The notes under the pieces: model-generated
The model's database searches: none
Seen by the model: the letters and a program-made list of their open reading frames with translations, nothing else
What the model was told of the DNA's origin: nothing
Position numbers and translations under genes: made by a program
Shown: piece after piece, positions 10,920-20,484 of the stretch
Layout: each line of letters starts with the position of its first letter
Position numbering within the stretch: position 1 is the stretch's first letter
NCBI GenBank assembly: GCA_963811685.1
Contig: CAWESK010000005.1
Location: 1-64,000 of the forward strand
Source: CAIWHR01 sp963811685
Lineage (GTDB): Bacteria; Pseudomonadota; Gammaproteobacteria; Burkholderiales; Casimicrobiaceae
Length of the DNA stretch: 64,000 nucleotides
Reading direction: 5' to 3'

Positions 10920-11850
10920 CCGCCCGCCTGGCGGACGACTCTCGACGAGCGCCGCGCGGGGCCTTGCAATCGCCGCGCTGGGCCTCGGCGCCGCGGCGAA
11001 TGCGTCCGCAGCAGCAATAAACGGTGACGCGCCGAATGCGCCGGCGGCGCTCGTCGCGCAAGCGCTGGCGTACGAGCACGGCGAAGGCGTACCCAGGGAC
11101 CCGCTCAAGGCGGCGGAGCTTTATTGCACCGCCGCCCGCGACGGAGATGCCGAGGCGCAATTCAGCCTCGGATGGATGTATGCCAACGGACGCGGCGTCG
11201 CGCACGACGACGCGGTCGCAGCTTCGCTGTTCGCGCTCGCGGCGGCGGCCGGTCACGCCGAAGCCGGCAAGATGCTGCGTTTCGTCGGCGACGACCGCGG
11301 CGCGCTCCCCGATTGCATGCGACCGCCGGAACCCCCGCCGCGCGAACCGGAGCTCGTCGCCGATGTCGAGCCCGATCCCTTCGCCGAGCTTCCGCCGTGG
11401 AAACAGAAGATCGCCGATCAGGTGGTGCTGCTCGCCCCGCGATACGCGCTGGATCCGCGGCTCGCCCTCGCGATCATCAGCGTCGAATCGAACTTCGAGC
11501 CGAGGGCACGCTCGCCGAAAGACGCGCGCGGGTTGATGCAGCTCATCCCGAAGACGGCGAATCGCTTCAACGTCGGCAATCCCTACGACGTCAAGGACAA
11601 TCTGCGCGGCGGCCTTGCGTACCTGCGCTGGCTGCTCGCGTATTACCAGGGAAAAGTTGCGCTCGCCGTGGCGGCGTACAACGCGGGAGAGGAGGCGGTC
11701 GACCGGTATCGAGGGGTTCCGCCTTTCGCGGAAACGCGCGACTACGTGCAGCGCGTGCTGCGGCTCTTCCGCAGCGAGTGGCATGCCTTCGATCCCCGCA
11801 TCGTCGCGCCCTCGCCCATCCTCGGCGTCGGAGGTGCCGGATCACGGTAG
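10900..11850 (+). CDS. SEL1-repeat lytic transglycosylase
   Basis: Predicted envelope protein that cuts peptidoglycan glycan strands. Residues about 20-40 form a hydrophobic signal-like segment (GLAIAALGLGAAANASA), two SEL1 repeats follow (YEHGEGVPRDPLKAAELY; GWMYANGRGVAHDDAVAASL), a proline/acid linker, then an SLT domain: IISVESNFEPRARSPKDARG with catalytic Glu, GLMQLIPKTANRF, and VAAYNAGEEAV. 316 residues. The ATG at 10900 lies inside tviC, so expression is probably coupled with the exopolysaccharide genes; opening the wall for an export complex is a reasonable but unproven role. Confidence 0.82.
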   Translation: MFAATTDRPPGGRLSTSAARGLAIAALGLGAAANASAAAINGDAPNAPAALVAQALAYEHGEGVPRDPLKAAELYCTAARDGDAEAQFSLGWMYANGRGVAHDDAVAASLFALAAAAGHAEAGKMLRFVGDDRGALPDCMRPPEPPPREPELVADVEPDPFAELPPWKQKIADQVVLLAPRYALDPRLALAIISVESNFEPRARSPKDARGLMQLIPKTANRFNVGNPYDVKDNLRGGLAYLRWLLAYYQGKVALAVAAYNAGEEAVDRYRGVPPFAETRDYVQRVLRLFRSEWHAFDPRIVAPSPILGVGGAGSR

Positions 11851-11858
11851 CCGCGGCG

Positions 11859-12652
11859 ATGCGCCAGCGTGCCGCCGCCTCGATCGCATTGGTTGCACGT
11901 GATTGCGTGGGGCGCGCTGTGCGCGATCGCGCTCCACGCGAATGCCGAGGACGCGACCGCCGCCATCGGCCGAGTCAAGGCCTCGATCGTCGCTATCGGC
12001 ACTTACGAGGGCACGCGTACGCCCGCGTTCCAGTTCAGAGGCACGGGATTCGTGGTCGGCGACGGCACGTTGATTGCGACCAACGCGCATGTGCTGCCTG
12101 GCGCGCTCGATCCGTCCCGCCTCGAGCTCCTCGGCATTCTGGTGCCCGGCACGGATGACAAGGTCCGATTTCGCGAAGCGAAACAGGTGGCCATCGATCC
12201 CGGCTCCGATCTCGCCGTGCTCCGCATCGGCGGTGATGCTTTGCCTCGCATTGCGGTTGCGCGATTCCGATGGCGTCAAAGAAGGGCAGGCCATCCTGTT
12301 CACCGGCTTCCCCATCGGCGCCGCGCTCGGTCCCTACCCGGCCACGCATCGGGGTATGGTCTCGGCGATCACGCCGATCGCGATTCCGCAGGCGCGGTCC
12401 GCCGAACTCAACCCGAAAGTGATCCGCCGGCTCTCGAGCGGTTCATTTCCCGTGTTCCAGCTCGACGCGACGGCCTATCCGGGCAACAGCGGCAGCCCCG
12501 TCTACGATCCCGAGTCGGCGGAGGTCATCGGGATCGTCAACATGGTGTTCGTCAAGGGCACGAAGGAGACCGCGCTCACGCAGCCGAGCGGCATCACTTA
12601 CGCGATCCCGGCCAATCATTTGCGCGATCTGCTGCAAAAGGTTCGCCCTTGA
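11859..12652 (+). CDS. Secreted trypsin-like serine protease (frameshifted)
   Basis: Serine endopeptidase of the S1 fold. Recognised by the His loop GTLIATNAHVLPG, the Asp loop PGSDLAVLRIGG and the nucleophile loop DATAYPGNSGSPVYD. The frame is broken by an extra base near 12262, just after the Asp loop. A second extra base near 11891 is likely, because it joins ATG 11859 to the hydrophobic stretch HVIAWGALCAIALHANAED and makes a proper signal peptide; otherwise GTG 11869 starts the protein. With both removed it has 263 residues. No PDZ domain follows, unlike DegP. The next gene starts on the overlapping TTGA. Confidence 0.75.
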
Positions 12653-13408
12653 TCGATCCGTTCTGGCTCAAGGCGCTTGTCAAGGCGCTCGTGCTGCCGC
12701 CGACCGGATCGCTGCTCGTCGCAGCACTCGGACTCGGCCTCCTCCGCCGCGCGCCCCGCGTCGGCCGGTTGCTTGCTTTCGCCGGTGTCCTGTCGCTCCT
12801 CTTGCTCAGCGTTCCCGCAGTGTCCGATCTGTTGCGGCAAAGCGTCGGCGGTTCACCGCTGCTCGATCTCGAGCGCGCCAAGAGCGCGCAGGCGATCGTG
12901 ATCCTGGGCGGTGGCACGCGCCGCGACGCGCTCGAGTACGGCGGCGACACGCTCGGACATCTTGACGCTCGAGCGCGTGCGCTACGGCGCGCGCGTCGCC
13001 CGGCTCACCAACCTGCCGGTCCTCGTGACGGGAGGGTCCGTCCTCGGCGGCGAGGCCGAGGCCACGCTGATGCGGCAATCGCTGGAGCGCGAGTTCGGCG
13101 TCCGCGTGCGCTGGGCGGAGGACCGTTCCCGGAACACGCACGAGAACGCGGTCCGCTCAGCGGCGATCCTGCGGGCAGAGGGGATCGGTCGCGTCGTGCT
13201 CGTGGCGCACGATTTCGACATGCGCCGCGCGATCGCCGAATTTGCTGCGGCAGGAATCGAGAGTATTCCCGCGCCGACGGGAACGCCGGCGCACGAGGCC
13301 GGCGGATGGCTCGATTATGTGCCGAGCATCGCGGGCCTGCTGGGCAGCTACTACGCGGTGTACGAAATTCTCGCGAACGCGGTCCGCGCGGTCACCGCGA
13401 CTCGGTAG
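12649..13408 (+). CDS. YdcF-like DUF218 membrane protein (frameshifted)
   Basis: Two N-terminal membrane spans (residues about 8-30 and 38-58) are followed by the DUF218 domain: AQAIVILGGGTRRDALEYGG, LTLERVRYGARLAR-like segment, PVLVTGG, E-DRSRNTHENA and VVLVAHDFDMRRA. ElyC/SanA/YdcF proteins share this fold and act in envelope polysaccharide metabolism; substrate unknown here. TTG start at 12649 overlapping the protease stop. An extra G near 12955 breaks the frame; corrected length 252 residues. Confidence 0.8.
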
Positions 13409-13499
13409 CTCCGAGAACGAACGAGTATCCGGAGTATAGTTGCCGGCAACGAATCGCCGCCGGCACGGGGAGGGACGAACGCAGTGCGCGCTCGGCTCC

Positions 13500-13527
13500 C
13501 AAAAAAACAGGCGCCGGGCGCCTGTCT
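13500..13527 (-). terminator. Rho-independent terminator of the tRNA-Leu unit
   Basis: On the minus strand ACAGGCGCC-CGG-GGCGCCTGT is followed by seven T. It lies 25 bases beyond the 3' end of the tRNA gene. Confidence 0.8.
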
Positions 13528-13551
13528 TCGGAACGCGATCGAATGTGCAAA

Positions 13552-13638
13552 TGGTGCCCAGGAAGGGACTCGAACCCCCACAGTGTCGCCACCGCTAGGA
13601 CCTGAACCTAGTGCGTCTACCAATTCCGCCACCTGGGC
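13552..13638 (-). tRNA. tRNA-Leu (anticodon CAG)
   Basis: Minus-strand cloverleaf with acceptor GCCCAGG/CCTGGGC, anticodon stem CTAGG/CCTAG around loop TTCAGGT (anticodon CAG), a long variable arm typical of class II tRNA, T loop GGTTCGAGTCC, discriminator A and an encoded CCA at 13552-13554. Confidence 0.95.
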
Positions 13639-13674
13639 GACCGCAACCTGCAATTCTACTTTTCACCCTCTTCC

Positions 13675-16029
13675 TTGTCAAAAAAACCCCGCAATTCCAA
13701 GACTCCGCGCGCACGGAAAGCCCCCGCCTCGCCGGTCCCGGCGACGTCTGCGCGCCGCCCCGCCAGCGATCGCCAGCGAGCGCCGCGCGGGATCGCCGCC
13801 CCGCAATCGCGTCGCCGGGAAGGCGACATCGATCCGGATCTGCTGCCGTCGCGCGTGTCGATCCTCGACGCGCTGAAGGAAGCGGGCGTCCCGTTGCCGG
13901 CTGCCGACCTCATGCGTGCGATGAGCGTCGACCGGCGCGCGCGCGAGGCTTTCCTGGGCCGCATCGAAGCGATGGAGCGCGACGGGCAGCTGATGGCGAA
14001 CCGCAAGGGAGAGCTGTGCGTCGCCGCCAAGCTCGACCTCGTCACGGGAACGGTGCAAGGACATCCCGACGGTTTCGGATTCCTGGTGCCCGACGATGGC
14101 GGCGCCGACCTTTTCCTCGCGCCCAAGGAAATGCACAAGCTGCTGCATGGGGATCGAGCGACGGCGCGGCGCATCGGCACCGACCGGCGCGGGCGGCCCG
14201 AAGGCGAGATCGTCGACGTGCTCGAGCGCGCCAACAAGACGATCGTCGGCCGCCTGTACGAAGAGCGCGGCATCGCGTTCGTCGTCGCCGAGAACCGCCG
14301 GATCAACCAGGACCTGCTGGTGCCGCCGGGCGAGCGCGGCAACGCCAAATCCGGCGACGTCGTCGTCGTCGAGGTCGTCGAGCAGCCGTCGCCGCAGCGC
14401 GAGGCCATCGTGCGCGTCGTCGAGGTGCTCGGCAGCTACACCGACCCCGGGATGGAAATCGAAATCGCGTTGCGCAAGCACGACCTGCCGCACGAATTTT
14501 CGGCAGCGGCCCAAAAGCAGGCAGACAAGCTGCCGAAGGACGTGCGCGCCGCGGAGCACAAGGGGCGCGTCGATATCACGTCGCTCCCGCTCGTCACCAT
14601 CGACGGCGAAACGGCGAAGGACTTCGACGACGCCGTGTATTGCGAGCGCAAGGGCAAGCGCTTCCGGCTGCTCGTCGCGATCGCCGACGTCTCGCACTAT
14701 GTTCGCGACGGCGACGCGCTCGACCGCGACGCCCGCGAGCGCGGGACGTCGGTCTATTTCCCGCGCCGCGTGATCCCGATGCTGCCCGAGGCGCTGTCGA
14801 ACGAGCTTTGCTCGCTGAAGCCGCAGGTCGACCGCCTGTGCATGGTCTGCGAGATGGACGTCGGCCCCGAAGGCGTGATCGCCGGCTACAAGTTCTATCC
14901 GGCCGTGATGCACTCGCGCGCGCGTCTCACCTACACGCAGGTCTGGGACTGGCTCTCGGACCCGAAAAAGGCGCCGCGCGAGGCGAAGGCGCTGCTGCCG
15001 CATCTCACCGATCTCTATGCGCTCTACCATGCGCTCAAGGCGGCGCGCGAAGCCCGCGGCGCGATCGATTTCGACACCGTCGAGATGCAGCTCGAGTTCG
15101 ACGTCCGCGGCAAGATCGTCCGCGTCGTGCCGGTCGTGCGCAACGACGCGCACAAGCTGATCGAGGAATGCATGCTGGCGGCGAATGTCTGCACCGCGCA
15201 GTTCCTCGAGCTGCACAAGCATCCGGCGCTCTATCGCGTGCACGAGGGGCCGACGCCGGAGAAGCTCGCGGCGCTCCGCGATTTCCTCGCGAGCTGCGCG
15301 CTGTCGCTGCCCGGCGGCGATGCCCCCACCGCGTCCGACTACGCGAAGCTGCTCCTGAAGATCAAGGACCGCCCCGACTATGCATTGCTGCAGACGGTGC
15401 TGCTGCGCTCGCTGCAGCAGGCGCGCTACCGGCCGGACAACGTCGGCCATTTCGGCCTTTCGTACGAGGCGTATGCGCACTTCACCTCGCCCATCCGGCG
15501 CTACCCCGATCTGCTCGTGCATCGCGCGATCAAGGCGGTGCTCGCGCGCGCCGAGTACAAGCCTGGCGGCGCATCGTGGGCGGAGCTCGGCGAGCATTGC
15601 TCGTTCACCGAGCGGCGCGCCGATGACGCAACGCGCGACGTCGAGAACTGGCTCAAGTGCTACTTCATGCAGGACAAGGTCGGCGAATCGTTCGACGGCA
15701 CGATCAGCGGCGTCACGAGCTTCGGCATTTTCGTCACGCTGGACAACCTCAACATCGACGGCCTCGTCCACGTCACCGAGCTCGGACGCGACTATTTCCA
15801 GTTCGACGCCGGCCGGCACGCGATGATCGGCGAGCGCACGGGCCGCGTGTTCCAGCTGGCCGGCCGCGTCCGCGTGACCGTCGCGCGGGTCGACCTCGAA
15901 TCGACGAAGATCGACTTCACGCTCGCCGACGAAGCGGCACCGGCGGCATCCCCTGCTCCGGCGCGCCCCAAGTACAGCGAGCCGCTCGCCCGCGGCGATC
16001 GCCCGGCGAAGGGCAAGTCGCGCCGCTGA
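13675..16029 (+). CDS. rnr: Ribonuclease R
   Basis: Processive 3'-5' exoribonuclease of the RNB family that degrades structured RNA. 784 residues: a basic, Ala/Pro-rich N-terminal tail (1-45), a winged-helix region, cold-shock domains (TGTVQGHPDGFGFLVPDDGG), the RNB catalytic domain from about residue 280 with DGETAKDFDDAVY and its Asp cluster, HFTSPIRRYPDLLVHRAI, and a C-terminal S1 domain (GTISGVTSFGIFVTLDN) with a short basic tail. The annotated start is TTG 13675, 37 bases from the divergent tRNA-Leu and without a good ribosome site; no better start is upstream in frame. Uninterrupted reading frame. Confidence 0.95.
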   Translation: MSKKPRNSKTPRARKAPASPVPATSARRPASDRQRAPRGIAAPQSRRREGDIDPDLLPSRVSILDALKEAGVPLPAADLMRAMSVDRRAREAFLGRIEAMERDGQLMANRKGELCVAAKLDLVTGTVQGHPDGFGFLVPDDGGADLFLAPKEMHKLLHGDRATARRIGTDRRGRPEGEIVDVLERANKTIVGRLYEERGIAFVVAENRRINQDLLVPPGERGNAKSGDVVVVEVVEQPSPQREAIVRVVEVLGSYTDPGMEIEIALRKHDLPHEFSAAAQKQADKLPKDVRAAEHKGRVDITSLPLVTIDGETAKDFDDAVYCERKGKRFRLLVAIADVSHYVRDGDALDRDARERGTSVYFPRRVIPMLPEALSNELCSLKPQVDRLCMVCEMDVGPEGVIAGYKFYPAVMHSRARLTYTQVWDWLSDPKKAPREAKALLPHLTDLYALYHALKAAREARGAIDFDTVEMQLEFDVRGKIVRVVPVVRNDAHKLIEECMLAANVCTAQFLELHKHPALYRVHEGPTPEKLAALRDFLASCALSLPGGDAPTASDYAKLLLKIKDRPDYALLQTVLLRSLQQARYRPDNVGHFGLSYEAYAHFTSPIRRYPDLLVHRAIKAVLARAEYKPGGASWAELGEHCSFTERRADDATRDVENWLKCYFMQDKVGESFDGTISGVTSFGIFVTLDNLNIDGLVHVTELGRDYFQFDAGRHAMIGERTGRVFQLAGRVRVTVARVDLESTKIDFTLADEAAPAASPAPARPKYSEPLARGDRPAKGKSRR

Positions 16030-16142
16030 AGTCCCGCCACCGCCCGCGAGCCGGGCGATAGCTGATTATCTCGTTGGATCAGCTACTTAGCGAGCTCACT
16101 CTGTATTTGTGTGCAGCGCAACATCCGGCGCCCGCTCGCTGC

Positions 16143-16148
16143 TAGAAT
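16143..16148 (+). promoter_or_regulatory. Likely -10 element of purT
   Basis: TAGAAT within GCTAGAATGA, 26 bases before the purT ATG. The identical 10-mer precedes the ferredoxin gene at 41918. No strong -35 element is seen. Confidence 0.4.
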
Positions 16149-16174
16149 GAGGCGAATCGAGTGGAGATCCTACG

Positions 16175-17407
16175 ATGCCCGAAGGTCGCGAGCGGCAATC
16201 CATGCACATCGGCACCCCCCTGTCCCCGTCGTCCACGAAAGTGATGCTGCTCGGCAGCGGCGAGCTCGGCAAGGAGGTCATCATCGCGCTGCAGCGTCTC
16301 GGCGTCGAAGTCGTCGCCGTCGACCGCTACGCCAACGCTCCCGGTCATCAGGTCGCGCATCGCGCCCATGTCATCGCGATGACCGATGGCGCCGCGTTGC
16401 GGCGGCTGATCGAGCAGGAGCGGCCGCAGCTCGTGGTGCCGGAGATCGAGGCAATCGCCACGGATGCGCTTGCCGACATCGAGCGCGAAGGGATCGCGGA
16501 AGTCATTCCCACCGCGCGCGCGGTCAAGCTCACGATGAATCGCGAGGGCATTCGCCGGCTGGCGGCCGAGGATCTCGGCCTGCCGACGTCGCCGTACCGC
16601 TTTGCCGACACGGAGGCCGAGCTTCGCGCGGCGATCGAGACGACCGCGGGCATCGGCTACCCGTGCATCGTGAAGCCGGTGATGTCGTCGTCGGGCAAGG
16701 GGCAATCGCTCGTGCGCTCGGCGGCCGAGGTGGCGTCGGCGTGGCAGTACGCGGAAAGCGCCGGACGCGTCCGCGGCAGCCGCGTGATCGTCGAAGGCTT
16801 CATCGACTTCGACTACGAGATCACGCTACTCACCGTGCGCGCCGCGGACGAAAACGGCGTCGTGCAAACGCATTTCTGCGCGCCGATCGGCCACGTGCAG
16901 GTGAACGGCGACTACGTCGAATCGTGGCAGCCGCAGCCGATGTCGGCGCTCGCCCTTGCGCGCTCGCGTGACATCGCGGCGCGCGTGACGGGCGAGCTCG
17001 GCGGGCGCGGGATCTTCGGCGTGGAGCTCTTCATCAAGGGCGACGACGTCTGGTTTTCCGAGGTGAGCCCGCGGCCGCACGACACGGGGATGGTGACGAT
17101 GTGCACGCAGGCGCAAAACGAGTTCGAGCTCCACGCGCGCGCGATCCTCGGGCTTCCGGTCGACGTCCGCCAGCTCGCGCCGGGCGCGTCCGCGGTGATC
17201 TACGGCGGCGTCGACGCGCGCGGAATACGCTACGAGGGCGTCGCCCATGCGCTCGCCGTTCCCTGCTCCGACTTGCGGCTCTTCGGCAAGCCCGAGGCGT
17301 ACAGGAAGCGGCGCATGGGCGTTGCGCTCGCCACCGCCGGCGATGTCGACGCCGCGCGCGAGCGGGCGAAGGAATGCGCGCGCCGCGTGCAGCCACGGGC
17401 CGGATGA
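16175..17407 (+). CDS. purT: Formate-dependent phosphoribosylglycinamide formyltransferase 2
   Basis: ATP-grasp enzyme that makes formyl-GAR from GAR, formate and ATP in purine synthesis, an alternative to folate-dependent PurN. Characteristic stretches are VMLLGSGELGKEVIIALQ (N-terminal fold), VVPEIEAIATDAL, YPCIVKPVMSSSGKGQS (ATP loop) and FGVELFIKGDDVWFSEVSPR with metal-binding acids, followed by RPHDTGMVTM. 410 residues; the start at 16175 has GGAG at the right distance, a second Met (codon 16202) would give the more common N-terminus. Intact. Confidence 0.95.
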   Translation: MPEGRERQSMHIGTPLSPSSTKVMLLGSGELGKEVIIALQRLGVEVVAVDRYANAPGHQVAHRAHVIAMTDGAALRRLIEQERPQLVVPEIEAIATDALADIEREGIAEVIPTARAVKLTMNREGIRRLAAEDLGLPTSPYRFADTEAELRAAIETTAGIGYPCIVKPVMSSSGKGQSLVRSAAEVASAWQYAESAGRVRGSRVIVEGFIDFDYEITLLTVRAADENGVVQTHFCAPIGHVQVNGDYVESWQPQPMSALALARSRDIAARVTGELGGRGIFGVELFIKGDDVWFSEVSPRPHDTGMVTMCTQAQNEFELHARAILGLPVDVRQLAPGASAVIYGGVDARGIRYEGVAHALAVPCSDLRLFGKPEAYRKRRMGVALATAGDVDAARERAKECARRVQPRAG

Positions 17408-17438
17408 CGCTCGCCCGACGGGCCCCCACGTCGGCGCA

Positions 17439-18281
17439 ATGGATCTCGTCGTTCAGGCGCCCGCCGTCGGCGCCGCCGAGCTGACGCAGATCGCGGCGCT
17501 CTCGGGGTCGCAAGCGGTGCGCACGATTGGCGGCGGCAGCGCGCCGGCCTACCGGCTGGCGCGGATCGAGTCGCGCGCCGGCGTGGCGGACTTCTGCACG
17601 ACGGCCCGCATCGACTGCGCGTTCGTGCCGCCCGACCTCATCCGCGACCGCGTCGGCGTCGTCGCGATGGACATGGACTCGACGCTGATCACGATCGAGT
17701 GTATCGACGAGATCGCCGACCTCGCCGGAATCAAGCCGGCGGTCGCGGCCATTACTGCCGCGGCGATGCGCGGCGACATCGATTTCCGGGGCAGCCTCGA
17801 GCGGCGGGTTGCGCTGCTCGCGGGGCTGCCGGAGGAAGCGCTGCTTCGCGTCTACGACGAGCGGCTCCGACTCTCGCCCGGCGCGCAGCGGCTGATCGAC
17901 GGGTTCAAGGCGGTCGGCGCGAAGATCCTGCTCGCCTCGGGCGGCTTCACCTTCTTCACGGAGCGGCTGCGTGCGCGCCTCGGCATCGACGAAACGATCG
18001 CCAACACGCTCGAAGTCGACGACGACGGCAAGCTCACCGGGCGCATCGCGGGATCGATTGTCGACGCGCACGTGAAGGCGGAGCGGTTCTCCTCGCTGCG
18101 CGCCGGATGCGCGGCCGCCGGCCGGATCGCCGTCGCCATCGGCGATGGCGCCAACGACGTGCCGATGCTGCGCGCCGCCGATGTCTCCATCGCCTATCAC
18201 GCGAAGCCGCTCGTGCGCGCCCAGGCGACCTATGCGATCGACTTCTGCGGGCTCGACGCCGTGCTCAACCTGTTCGCGTGA
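17439..18281 (+). CDS. serB: Phosphoserine phosphatase
   Basis: Last step of serine synthesis: O-phosphoserine to serine, a HAD-superfamily enzyme. Motif I MDMDSTLITIECIDE carries the nucleophile Asp of DxDST, motif II is LLASGGFTFF, and motif III/IV is AIGDGANDVPMLRAA. Length 280 residues with a short N-terminal domain. Start ATG 17439, 31 bases after purT, so the two may share a transcript. The strong hairpin just downstream ends the unit. Confidence 0.93.
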   Translation: MDLVVQAPAVGAAELTQIAALSGSQAVRTIGGGSAPAYRLARIESRAGVADFCTTARIDCAFVPPDLIRDRVGVVAMDMDSTLITIECIDEIADLAGIKPAVAAITAAAMRGDIDFRGSLERRVALLAGLPEEALLRVYDERLRLSPGAQRLIDGFKAVGAKILLASGGFTFFTERLRARLGIDETIANTLEVDDDGKLTGRIAGSIVDAHVKAERFSSLRAGCAAAGRIAVAIGDGANDVPMLRAADVSIAYHAKPLVRAQATYAIDFCGLDAVLNLFA

Positions 18282-18302
18282 TTTCGCCGGAAGCGCGATG
18301 AA

Positions 18303-18330
18303 AAAAGGGGCGGCCGCGGCCGCCCCTTCT
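18303..18330. terminator. Bidirectional terminator between serB and the Bax1-like gene
   Basis: GGGGCGGCCG-CGGCCGCCCC hairpin flanked by an A tract on the left and a T-rich tract on the right, placed between two convergent genes. Confidence 0.75.
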
Positions 18331-18347
18331 CTTTGCGCTCCTCGCAG

Positions 18348-19076
18348 CTAATCGCGCTGGCCCGAGAACGCCATCAGGATATTGAGCAGGTTGACGAAGA
18401 TGTTGAAGAGGTCGAGGAACAGGTTCATCGTCGCCATCACGTAGTTCGTCTCGCCCCCGCGCACGATGCGGCTCAAGTCGAAGAGCAGGTACAGCGAGAA
18501 GATCATCACCGCGATAGCGGACAAAGCGATCGAAGCCGCCGGCACCTGGAAGAACAGGTTGGCGACCATCGCGACCAGCAGCAGGATGACGCCGACGAAC
18601 AGGAACTTGCCGAGGAAGCTGAAATCGCGCTTCGATACGGTGGCGTATGCCGCGAGGGCAAAGAACACCGACGCCGTCAGCCCGCCGGAGAGCGCGACCA
18701 GTTGCCCGCCGTTGCGGAAACCTGCGGCGACCGTCAGGATCGGCGTCAGCATCAGCCCCGCGATGAACGTGAATCCGAACAGCGCGGCGACGCCCCATGC
18801 GCTGTTGCGCAGCAGCGTGACAATCCACAGCGAGCCCATCATCACCGCCAGCATCAGCAGCGGCGTCATGATCGGCGCCGTCTTGAAGAAGGCGATGAAA
18901 TTGAGTTGCATGCCGGCAAAGGCGCCCGCAATCGTCGGCAGCAGCGACAGCGCCAGCAGCCAATACGTGTTGCGCAGCACGCGACTCGAGTCGACGGCGG
19001 CCGGAATCGGAATCGACGCCGGCGGCAGTGCAGACGGCGTTCCGCCCGACATCACTGGTTCAAACTTGGAATCCAT
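18348..19076 (-). CDS. Bax inhibitor-1/YccA family membrane protein
   Basis: Seven predicted membrane spans in 242 residues, with the family traits: an N-terminal cytosolic tail (about 45 residues), PILTVAAGFRNGG in the middle and the C-terminal signature LYLLFDLSRIVRGGETNYVMATMNLFLDLFNIFVNLL broken here into LFDLSRI and LFLDLFNIF. Bacterial members (YccA) interact with FtsH; other members are pH-dependent calcium leak channels. Start ATG 19076 has GGAGAG upstream. Stand-alone gene between a terminator and tRNA-Ser. Confidence 0.9.
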   Translation of the reverse strand: MDSKFEPVMSGGTPSALPPASIPIPAAVDSSRVLRNTYWLLALSLLPTIAGAFAGMQLNFIAFFKTAPIMTPLLMLAVMMGSLWIVTLLRNSAWGVAALFGFTFIAGLMLTPILTVAAGFRNGGQLVALSGGLTASVFFALAAYATVSKRDFSFLGKFLFVGVILLLVAMVANLFFQVPAASIALSAIAVMIFSLYLLFDLSRIVRGGETNYVMATMNLFLDLFNIFVNLLNILMAFSGQRD

Positions 19077-19226
19077 CGTTATCTCTCCATCAGCGGTCCC
19101 GACGGGACCTTGGACGAGCGTTAGAGTAGCAGAAACGGCCACCGTTCCCCCTGCCGGCGACACCCGCTCCTCTCGGATTGCTAATATGCGGCCGCAGCTG
19201 CCCGAGTTCAAGGACGGCGAGGATCA

Positions 19227-19316
19227 GGATGGGTGGCAGAGTGGTCGAATGCACCGGACTTGAAATCCGGCAAGGGCGCAAGTCCTTCGTGGGTTCGAAT
19301 CCCACCCCATCCGCCA
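19227..19316 (+). tRNA. tRNA-Ser (anticodon TGA)
   Basis: Acceptor GGATGGG/CCCATCC, anticodon stem CCGGA/TCCGG around CTTGAAA (anticodon TGA), long variable arm, T loop GGTTCGAATCC, discriminator G and encoded CCA at 19314-19316. It marks the left edge of the accessory region that follows. Confidence 0.95.
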
Positions 19317-19390
19317 AGTGTATTAGTAATATCAAATACTTAAATCGCCAGGTAACGTGCGCACTTCACTCGCGGAGCAACTGAACGACG

Positions 19391-19831
19391 TCACTTCACG
19401 AACGTCACCGGCACATCGACAAGGTGCAGCACCTTCGTCGCGATCGAGCCCATCAGCAGGCCGGAGAAGGCCCCTACGGCGCCGGAGCCGAGGCCACGCG
19501 TGCCCATAATGACCTGGTCGCAGTACAGGTCGCGCACGTAGCGGGCGATCGTCTGCGCCACGTCACCGACTGCGACGTGCGACGTGCACGCGATGCCTGT
19601 CTCCTGAAGCCGGGCGCGGGCGGGTTCCAAGGCCGTTTCGCCTAATTCCTGCTGGAACTTGTCGATCAGGTCCTGACTGAGATGGTTATTGACGAGCCGC
19701 GAATTGATCGGCGGCTGAACGTTCAGCAGATGCACCGTTACCGGCTGCTCATAGGCGAGCTGCCGGCAGACTTCGTCCACCGCGCGCATGGAATTCTCAG
19801 AACCATCGACCGGAATCAACACGCAGGGCAT
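19391..19831 (-). CDS. Universal stress protein, UspA family
   Basis: A single Usp domain of 146 residues starting MPCVLIPVDGSENSMRAVDE, with the ATP-binding type C-terminal motif GTRGLGSGAVGAFSGLLMGSI, matching G-2x-G-9x-G(S/T). Such proteins bind ATP and help survival under starvation or low oxygen. An upstream in-frame start at 19912 would add 27 residues without homology, so ATG 19831 is chosen. It points away from the phosphoketolase gene. Confidence 0.88.
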   Translation of the reverse strand: MPCVLIPVDGSENSMRAVDEVCRQLAYEQPVTVHLLNVQPPINSRLVNNHLSQDLIDKFQQELGETALEPARARLQETGIACTSHVAVGDVAQTIARYVRDLYCDQVIMGTRGLGSGAVGAFSGLLMGSIATKVLHLVDVPVTFVK

Positions 19832-20484
19832 TACGATCTTAAGACGGACGGGCTCAAAATTGAGAAACAGGTCACGGGCGTAGGTGCTTGAAAGCGCCTC
19901 CAATCCCCGCATGGCACATGCAGATCGGTGCGCCTGCTGGATCGATGCTCATTTGAGCAACATACGCGAAATCCAAGATACCGTCTGTGCGCTATCGCAC
20001 TTCCTCAGGGTACGCGCGCTTGCTAGCCGTGCAGTAGGCTGAGCCGCCGTTCTTCAGGCACTTCCAGAACCAGCACCTGGGCCAAGGTTCTTGATAATGG
20101 GGAGCGACGTGCGTCGCGCCCCGGACGAAAAATGCTGGCAATCGCACAGACCGCTACCTACGAAAACAAGTTCTTCGGATTGCGGTAGAGTCACGAGGAC
20201 GGGCGGTGAACTCGTGCATAGCCTTGACGATAGAGGCACGAGTAAGCCTGTATCGATGTTGGGGTTCTTCGTTGGCACCCGTCATGATGGCGTGCAACTC
20301 GGCCAGAGAACCGGTACGAATCACCCCTGCAGTCGATTCCGCAGCGCAGCCGTCGTTCGGCATGCAAGCGGCCAATGTCCATACGCGAACGCGCCTGTCG
20401 CCCATTCGCCGCTCGCTGTTGCGCAAATGGGCCGGTGCCTATGGGATGCCGGATTAGTTTGATCTTTGTGGAAAAGCTTAGAGC
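19832..20484. other. Intergenic region upstream of phosphoketolase
   Basis: About 650 bases with no gene I can support; the short ORFs in it resemble nothing known. It must hold the promoter of the phosphoketolase and of the leftward usp gene. No full FNR palindrome is visible, only isolated TTGAT half sites near 20088 and 20459. Confidence 0.5.

Noticed and set aside
13678..15819. Long open frame (713 codons) antisense to rnr
   Set aside because: Codon-phase shadow of a very GC-rich gene; its translation is Arg/Ala/Asp-rich with no family features.
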